Source of the DNA: Allokutzneria multivorans
Lineage (GTDB): Bacteria; Actinomycetota; Actinomycetes; Mycobacteriales; Pseudonocardiaceae
Length of the DNA: 64,000 nucleotides
Reading direction: 5' to 3'
Assembly (NCBI RefSeq): GCF_039537405.1
Contig: NZ_BAABAL010000018.1
Coordinates: 766,142 to 830,141, forward strand
Position 1 is the stretch's first letter. Each line of letters starts with the position of its first letter. Position numbers and translations under genes: made by a program. The notes below the pieces were generated by a model that was not told where the DNA came from, made no database searches, and was given only the letters and a program-made list of their open reading frames with translations. Shown one piece after another: positions 59,412-64,000 of the stretch.

Positions 59412-60638
59412 CTAGCGCGGCACGTTCCACTTCTGGTTCTCGGTGCCCCCGCACGTCCACACCTGGAGTCGTGTCCCGTTGGCGGAGTTGTTGCCGGTGA
59501 CGTCGAGACATCTGTTGCCGGAGATGCTCACGATGTCCCTCGCGTCGGGCGTTGCCCACTTCTGGTTGGCGCCGCCGTGGCAGTCCCACAGCACGACGGC
59601 CGCCCCGTCGTTGGCGCCGTTGTTGTTGACGTCCAAGCACTTGCCGAGTGCGCGGATCGTGCCGTCACCGGCGACAGTCCAGTTCTGCGCGGCGTTGCCG
59701 TTGCAGTCGTGCAGCTGGATCGGCGTCCCGTTGGCAGTGCCGGCGTTCGCGACGTCGACGCACTTGCCCGCGAGCCCGGTGATGCGCCCGGTCGGCGCGC
59801 CGGTGCTGGTGGTGGTGACGCGGACGTAGTCGACGACGAACTGCTGCGGGAACACCGTGCTGCCGTCGGGATCGCCCGGCCAGTAGCCGCCGACCGCCAG
59901 GTTGAGGATGAGGAAGAACGGGTGGTCGAAGACCCACTGCCGTCCGCCGAGGTCGGCCGGAGTCCTTGTCTGGTAAGCGTTTCCGTCGACGTACCAGGTG
60001 ATCCGGTTCGGCGCCCAGTCCACGGCGAAGGTGTGGAAGCCGTCGCCGAAGTTCGGGCCGTTGTAGGCCGCGCCGATGCCGCCGGAGCCGGAGTAGCCGG
60101 GCCCGTGCAGCGTGCCGTGCACGGTGTTCATCAGGTGGCCGACGTTCTCCATGATGTCGATCTCGCCGGCCTGGGGCCAGCCGACCTGGCCCATGTTGTC
60201 GCCGAGCATCCAGAACGCGGGCCACATGCCCTTGCCGCGCGGGAGTTTCATCCGCGCCTCGAAGCGGCCGTAGGCCTGGGTGAAGCGGCCCGCGGTGTTC
60301 AGCCGCGCCGAGGTGTACTCGCAGCGGCCGTACCAGCACTGGTAGTTCCCGGGGTTCTCCCGGCGCGCGGTGATCACCAGGTTGCCCGCGCCGTCGTGGA
60401 CCGCGTTGCTCGTGCTGTTGGTGTAGAACTGCCGCTCGTGGTTGTTGACGTTGTCGCCGGTCTCCAACTGCCACTTCGAGCCGTCGACCGGCGTTCCGGC
60501 CGGAGCGTTGAACTCGTCGGCGAAGGTCGTCGCCATCGTCGTGGGATCGGGCACGGGGCTCTCCGCCTGTGCGGTGCCGCCGAGGATGAGTGCGAGTACC
60601 GCGACAACGGCCGCGGACGCGCGGAATCTGCTGGACAT
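59412..60638 (-). CDS. Secreted GH16 endo-glucanase with CBM13
   Basis: A 408-aa secreted enzyme. Signal peptide ends at about AQA-ES (residue 25). The GH16 catalytic motif EIDIMEN is present at about 159-165 in a laminarinase-like context (WPAFWMLGDN upstream). A C-terminal ricin-type trefoil (CBM13) has three QxW repeats (AAQNWTV, ANQKWAT, ENQKWNV). Probably cuts beta-1,3- or mixed-linkage glucan. ATG 60638 has GAGAGG upstream; GTG 60641 is adjacent. Confidence 0.94.
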   Translation of the reverse strand: MSSRFRASAAVVAVLALILGGTAQAESPVPDPTTMATTFADEFNAPAGTPVDGSKWQLETGDNVNNHERQFYTNSTSNAVHDGAGNLVITARRENPGNYQCWYGRCEYTSARLNTAGRFTQAYGRFEARMKLPRGKGMWPAFWMLGDNMGQVGWPQAGEIDIMENVGHLMNTVHGTLHGPGYSGSGGIGAAYNGPNFGDGFHTFAVDWAPNRITWYVDGNAYQTRTPADLGGRQWVFDHPFFLILNLAVGGYWPGDPDGSTVFPQQFVVDYVRVTTTSTGAPTGRITGLAGKCVDVANAGTANGTPIQLHDCNGNAAQNWTVAGDGTIRALGKCLDVNNNGANDGAAVVLWDCHGGANQKWATPDARDIVSISGNRCLDVTGNNSANGTRLQVWTCGGTENQKWNVPR

Positions 60639-60710
60639 CACGCTCGCCTCTCAGTGCAGGGGCCTGGAAGGGACCACTGAGGCGGCCAGCGGTGACCGGG
60701 AGTATGTCCG

Positions 60711-60749
60711 GCCGGTTCCGCCGTCGGCAAGACCTTCGGCGGAACCGGC
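60711..60749 (-). terminator. Terminator of the SDR-VOC-hydrolase operon
   Basis: Perfect 13-bp inverted repeat GCCGGTTCCGCCG / CGGCGGAACCGGC with a 13-nt loop, 10 nt downstream of the hydrolase stop. Very stable stem, weak T-run. It also lies upstream of the GH16 gene. Confidence 0.65.
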
Positions 60750-60759
60750 TCCGGACGGA

Positions 60760-61596
60760 TCAACCGGCCAGGTGGGAAAGGATGAGAGCGCTTACCTCCG
60801 CCCCGGCCTCCTCAGGCAGCCAGTGGCTCGCGCCGGTCAACTCGACGAAGCGGTAGGGCCCGTCCACGAAGTCCGAGGTCCGGTACGCGGCGACCGGCCC
60901 GAGCGCGGCGTCCTCGCTGCCCCACACGTACAACGTCGGCACGGTGCTAGGCCGGGCCGGGATGTCGAGCTGGTCGTTGGCCGCGCGGTACCAGTTCAGC
61001 GTCGCGGTCAGCGCGCCCGGCTCCGACAGCCGCCGCACGTTCTCCTCGACCAGCGGCGCGGGAACCTTTCCGCCGTAAGCGTTGCGCAGCCTCGCGGCCC
61101 CGTCGGCGAGCAGTGATTCCTCCGCGATACCGCCGGGCTGGCGGAAGAACCGGACGTAGTCGACGCGGCGGGACTGGTCCTCGTCCTCCGCGATCGCCTT
61201 GCCCAGCGCGCTCGGGTGCGGCGTCGCGAGCACCGTCAGCGTCTTCAGCCGCTGCGGGTGCGCACCCGCGAAGGCCCACGCCACGATGCCGCCCCAGTCG
61301 TGCGCCACGAGGTGGAACTGTTGCGCGCCAAGGGCATCCGCGAACCCGAGGACGTCAGCGACCAGGTGGTCGACGTGGTAGTCGGAGACCTTCGTCGGCC
61401 GCGCCCCGGGCGAGTATCCGCGCTGGTCCACCGCGACCGCGCGGTAACCGGCTTCGGCGAGCGCGGCGATCTCCTCGGTCCAGCAGTCGGCGAACTCCGG
61501 CCAGCCGTGCAACAGCAGCACCAGCTCACCGTCCACCGGCCCGGCGGCGATCGCGTTGTACCTGTGGTCGTTCAGCACGATCTCCACGGCGGTCAC
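60760..61596 (-). CDS. Alpha/beta hydrolase, epoxide-hydrolase-like
   Basis: A 278-aa hydrolase: HGWPEFADCW (HGxP oxyanion motif), VDQRGYSPGARP, nucleophile in VAHDWGG (Asp, as in epoxide hydrolases and dehalogenases) and GASHWLPEEAG. The Asp nucleophile supports epoxide hydrolase or haloalkane dehalogenase-like chemistry. GTG 61596 overlaps the VOC gene stop (GTGA). Third gene of its operon. Confidence 0.9.
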   Translation of the reverse strand: MTAVEIVLNDHRYNAIAAGPVDGELVLLLHGWPEFADCWTEEIAALAEAGYRAVAVDQRGYSPGARPTKVSDYHVDHLVADVLGFADALGAQQFHLVAHDWGGIVAWAFAGAHPQRLKTLTVLATPHPSALGKAIAEDEDQSRRVDYVRFFRQPGGIAEESLLADGAARLRNAYGGKVPAPLVEENVRRLSEPGALTATLNWYRAANDQLDIPARPSTVPTLYVWGSEDAALGPVAAYRTSDFVDGPYRFVELTGASHWLPEEAGAEVSALILSHLAG

Positions 61597-62060
61597 CAGC
61601 TCTTCAGCGCGATGCGGTGGTTGGGGTCCAGAACCTCTTGCAGCTCAACGATGTTGCCGTCCGGGTCGTGGCCGTAGGCCGTCCAGACGCCGGGGAAGAC
61701 CTCCTGCGGCTCGCTGTTGAACGGCACTCCGGCCGCGCTCAGGCGGCTGTACTCGCCGTGGATGTCGGTGACGTCCAGGCAGAAGTGGGTCACGCCGGGG
61801 TCGTGCGGTTGCAGCTCGGCGTTGTCGCGGCCGGACTCCGGGGTGAAGTACTGGAACAGCTCGATGTGCGCGTTTCCCTTGCGCAGCATGAGGCTGCGCG
61901 CCGAGGTGCCGGTCAGCCCGGTCACCTCGTCTGCGGCCTTGTTGCCCGGCTCCCACCGGTAGTCGGTGATCACCTCGCAGCCGATCAGGTCGAGGTAGAA
62001 GGGAAGAATCCGGTCGATGTCCTTCGTGGCGACACCGACGTGGTGCACTCCGCGGATCAT
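61593..62060 (-). CDS. VOC family protein (glyoxalase/dioxygenase superfamily)
   Basis: A 155-aa vicinal-oxygen-chelate protein: GVHHVGVATKDIDRILPFYLD (first His ligand) and ELFQYF, then GVTHFCLDVTDIHGEYSRL and AYGHDPDGNIVELQEV (second His and Glu). Fits methylmalonyl-CoA-epimerase/lactoylglutathione-lyase-like folds. 11 nt downstream of the SDR gene and coupled to the hydrolase, suggesting a small catabolic pathway. Confidence 0.92.
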   Translation of the reverse strand: MIRGVHHVGVATKDIDRILPFYLDLIGCEVITDYRWEPGNKAADEVTGLTGTSARSLMLRKGNAHIELFQYFTPESGRDNAELQPHDPGVTHFCLDVTDIHGEYSRLSAAGVPFNSEPQEVFPGVWTAYGHDPDGNIVELQEVLDPNHRIALKSW

Positions 62061-62071
62061 GGTCGCTCTCC

Positions 62072-62851
62072 TCAGATCTTCGCGCGCAGGTCGGCCAGCC
62101 AGCCCTCGTGGTCGGCGCCCTTGAACGCCATCCGCTGGGCCACTTCGGGGTGCGGCAGGATCAGCAGCCGCTCGTCGGCCATGCCCTCGACGACCGTGCG
62201 CGCCACGTCCTCCGGGTCGATCAGCCCGGCCGCCGCGACCACGTCGGAAGCGCCTTCGCTCTGCCCCATCGCCGCCACCAGCATCTGCGTGCGCACCGCC
62301 TGCGGGCACACGCAGGACACGCGAATCCCTTCCGCGCCATAGGTGATCGACAGCCACTCCGCGAGCGCCACCGCCGCGTGCTTGGTCACCGTGTACGGCA
62401 GCGCCGAGGGCTGGGTGAGCAGTCCGGCCGCCGACGCCGTGTTCAGCAGGTAGCCCTCCCCCGCCTCGCGCATCTGCGGCAGGACCGCGCGGGAGGCCCA
62501 CACGTGCGCCATGACGTGGATGCGCCACAACGAGTCCCAGTCCTCGTTCGTCGTCTCCAGCGGTCCACCGGCGGGCCCGGTCACGCCCGCGTTGGAGAAG
62601 AAGACGTCGATGCGCCCGTTGGCCTCGTTGGCGAATCGCACCAGGTCCTGGACGTCCGCTTCCTGCCCCGCGTCGAACTTCCGCGCCGTCACGCCCGGCC
62701 CCGCCGCCTCCGCCGTGGCCTGCGCCCCCGCGAGGTCGTAGTCCGCCGCGACCACCGCGCGGGCTCCCTCGGCCACGAACCGCTCGACGAGCGCCCGGCC
62801 GATGCCACCGGCGGCCCCGGTGACCACGATGTGCTTTCCCTGGATCTTCAC
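62072..62851 (-). CDS. Short-chain dehydrogenase/reductase
   Basis: A 259-aa SDR: TGAAGGIGRA (11-20), FSNAGVTGPA (the NAG motif), NTASAAGLLTQPSALPYTVTK (Ser and YxxxK, split) and the C-terminal substrate part. Oxidises or reduces a hydroxyl/keto group with NAD(P). GTG 62851 chosen; TACCTT lies 6 nt upstream, so leaderless. First gene of the SDR-VOC-hydrolase operon. Confidence 0.93.
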   Translation of the reverse strand: MKIQGKHIVVTGAAGGIGRALVERFVAEGARAVVAADYDLAGAQATAEAAGPGVTARKFDAGQEADVQDLVRFANEANGRIDVFFSNAGVTGPAGGPLETTNEDWDSLWRIHVMAHVWASRAVLPQMREAGEGYLLNTASAAGLLTQPSALPYTVTKHAAVALAEWLSITYGAEGIRVSCVCPQAVRTQMLVAAMGQSEGASDVVAAAGLIDPEDVARTVVEGMADERLLILPHPEVAQRMAFKGADHEGWLADLRAKI

Positions 62852-62893
62852 GCGGCGAAGGTATGCCCGCGCGACTACCGTCCGGCCCAAGTC

Positions 62894-62907
62894 CAACCGT
62901 GCGGTTG
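62894..62907. promoter_or_regulatory. Small palindrome upstream of the SDR operon
   Basis: CAACCG-tg-CGGTTG, 43 nt upstream of the SDR start and in the -35 area of its promoter (-10 TACCTT at 62858-62863, reverse strand). A possible operator. Confidence 0.45.
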
Positions 62908-62941
62908 TCAGCCACGACGCCTCGTGTCCACCGTCTCACCG

Positions 62942-62977
62942 ACTTACATTGCGTCCAATGTAAGTGTCCGCTATGTT
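62942..62977 (+). promoter_or_regulatory. Operator and promoter of the OsmC gene
   Basis: Perfect inverted repeat ACTTACATTG-4-CAATGTAAGT (62942-62965). TTGCGT (62949-62954) and TATGTT (62972-62977) form a -35/-10 pair with 17-bp spacing, the -35 lying inside the dyad. A TetR- or MarR-type repressor would block it. Confidence 0.7.
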
Positions 62978-63017
62978 TCTCGTCGTACCCACCGACCAGC
63001 ACCCCAGGAGGCACCCC

Positions 63018-63452
63018 ATGCCGAGCCGCGACGCCACCACCCACTGGGAAGGCGGACTCCAGAACGGCAAGGGCACCGTCACCTTCGACTCGTCCAACGC
63101 CGGCCAGTTCGACGTCTCGTTCCCGACCCGCGCGGGCAACCCCGACGGCCAGACCAGCCCCGAGGAGCTGATCGCGGCCGCGCACTCCTCCTGCCTGGCC
63201 ATGAACCTCTCCGGTGTCCTGGGCGCCAGCGACCTCGTCGCCGACTCCATCGACGTCAGCGCCGAGGTCACCCTCGGCCCCGAGTCCGGTGGCGGCTTCC
63301 GCATCACCGGCATCGCGCTCACCGTCCGTGCCACGGTTCCCGGCATCGACAACGCCAAGTTCGTCGAGCTCGCCAAGGTCGCCGAGAGCACCTGCCCCGT
63401 CACCAAGGCCCTCTCCGGCACCACGATCACCCTCGACGCGGCGCTGAACTGA
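63018..63452 (+). CDS. OsmC-family peroxiredoxin
   Basis: A 144-aa OsmC/Ohr thiol peroxidase. C59 (AAHSSCLAMNLSG) and C126 (AESTCPVTKAL) are the redox pair used to reduce organic hydroperoxides. GGAGG is 5-9 nt before ATG 63018. The operator at 62942 suggests peroxide- or substrate-responsive control. Confidence 0.93.
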   Translation: MPSRDATTHWEGGLQNGKGTVTFDSSNAGQFDVSFPTRAGNPDGQTSPEELIAAAHSSCLAMNLSGVLGASDLVADSIDVSAEVTLGPESGGGFRITGIALTVRATVPGIDNAKFVELAKVAESTCPVTKALSGTTITLDAALN

Positions 63453-63739
63453 CTTCGTCGTCGCCGCGCCGGTCGTCCGGCGCGGCGACGTCCGCGTCAC
63501 CGATGCTCCCGATGGCAGGTAGAGCGCGGAGCGCACGCCAGCAACCCCGGTGTACATCGCTCGATGGCACGGTTGTCGCCGCCCAAAACCGCCGCCGCAG
63601 TCCTTCCGACGCGGTCAACCCGCGCGGCACCGACCGGTGCGGTTTGTTGGCGCGAGGCGTCGAAGACGTATCCGTACACCCCTTGCAGGACAACGACCAT
63701 CGCCACGTGTTGTCGATCGTCCGCTAAGGCACGCCTTAG

Positions 63740-63947
63740 GGCCTGTCCTGCAAGTCGCCGGGTTCAGCGGTCTTCAAGACCTACACACCCCTGCCCCAGC
63801 GGTCTTCAACGACGGCAAACCTCACGAGGCTGCTGGGTTTGCGGCGGTTGGCGACGATCAACAGGGGGTTTGGTGGTCTTGAAGACACCCCGACCCCCAG
63901 CGGCACCGTGACCGGAATACGCAGCTCAACCACTTACAGGACAGGTG
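63740..63947. mobile_element. MITE-like element, 208 bp, copy B
   Basis: Left end GGCCTGTCCTGC, right end ACAGGACAGGTG, flanked by TTAG and CTAG (both YTAR). The interior matches copy A in the same order (GTCTTCAAGAC, ACGACGGCAAACC, GGCGGTTGGCGACGATCA, GGTCTTGAAGACA). About 17 bp longer, mainly near the right end. The gap 63453-63739 before it holds no gene I can support. Confidence 0.75.
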
Positions 63948-63992
63948 CTAGTGTCCTGAGTCGGGAGTTGTAGTCATATGTAGTGTGGAGTG

Positions 63993-64000
63993 ATGGCGCG
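63993..64000 (+). CDS. Start of a truncated gene, possibly a transposase
   Basis: ATG 63993 follows TGTGGAGTG, a good ribosome site. Only two codons and part of a third are in the window. The preceding GTGTCCTGAGTCGGGAGTTG just after CTAG looks like a mobile-element end, so an IS (perhaps IS630-like) may begin here. Weak evidence. Confidence 0.3.

Noticed and set aside
63453..63739. Short ORFs downstream of OsmC on both strands
   Set aside because: No start signals, no motifs and conflicting frames; treated as non-coding.

Overview
The window is GC-rich DNA with dense coding, many GTG starts, and frequent 1-4 nt start/stop overlaps (GTGA, ATGA, TGATG). It carries a geosmin synthase, an ECF41-type sigma factor, an F420-type PPOX oxidoreductase and many TetR, GntR and LuxR regulators. 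This points to a filamentous actinobacterium. The intergenic 30-bp repeat arrays (in frame, peptides such as NGSFGALN) recall ones I associate with Pseudonocardiales such as Amycolatopsis, Saccharothrix or Lentzea; that placement is inference. No ribosomal, tRNA, phage or large biosynthetic cluster is seen, so this looks like a chromosomal accessory/housekeeping mixture.

Layout. 0-3.7 kb (-): a four-gene operon of a sigma-like HTH protein, an HTH protein, an ImmA/IrrE metallopeptidase and a kinase-like protein; I do not recognise it as a described system. 3.8-7 kb (-): S9 peptidase, pirin, and a ClpX-type zinc finger/HTH protein. 7.1-10.3 kb (+): ABC ATPase and permease fused by overlaps to a histidine kinase and response regulator. 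10.3-14.4 kb: methyltransferase and a secreted GH92 mannosidase. 14.8-18 kb: a DUF222/HNH protein, an MFS exporter behind a SoxR-like promoter, and a hydrolase. 18-20.8 kb (-): ECF41 sigma with its carboxymuconolactone decarboxylase partner, EamA transporter, DUF1203 protein. 20.9-26 kb: TetR regulator divergent from a three-subunit PaoABC-like molybdenum aldehyde oxidoreductase plus XdhC. 26-28.5 kb: hemerythrin-like, NERD-like, methyltransferase and GlsB-type small genes.

28.7-36.7 kb: MDR oxidoreductase; glycopeptide-type glycosyltransferase, GNAT and thioesterase in one overlapping operon; MBL-fold hydrolase overlapping a large LAL-type LuxR regulator; hydrolase. 37-43.5 kb: GntR-TetR fusion regulator divergent from an FAD monooxygenase, a questin-oxidase-like gene behind a MerR/SoxR-type promoter, and a secreted GH81 beta-1,3-glucanase. 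43.6-48.2 kb: DinB-like, iron-permease-like, PPOX and AlkB genes (the last two divergent, starts only 17 nt apart), and a PfkB-SurE pair. 48.2-53 kb (-): geosmin synthase, NTF2-like protein, acyl-CoA dehydrogenase. 53.1-57.7 kb: repeat array, gene remnant, PIG-L deacetylase, a short orphan, glmS and glutaminase. 57.9-63.5 kb: secreted TAP-like hydrolase, secreted GH16/CBM13 glucanase, SDR-VOC-hydrolase operon, OsmC. The last bases look like the start of another gene, possibly a transposase.

Themes. (1) Secreted GH81, GH16 and GH92 enzymes would together attack beta-1,3-glucan and mannan, the polymers of fungal walls; two have LacI-type palindromes upstream. (2) Many monocistronic or operon-leading genes have a -10-like hexamer 6-8 nt before the start codon and no Shine-Dalgarno, the signature of leaderless mRNAs. 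(3) Convergent neighbours often overlap at their 3' ends. (4) Three kinds of intergenic repeat occur: 30-bp tandem palindrome arrays, a roughly 145-bp GTCTTCAAGAC core, and two copies of a MITE-like element of about 200 bp with IS5-like ends that carries that core.
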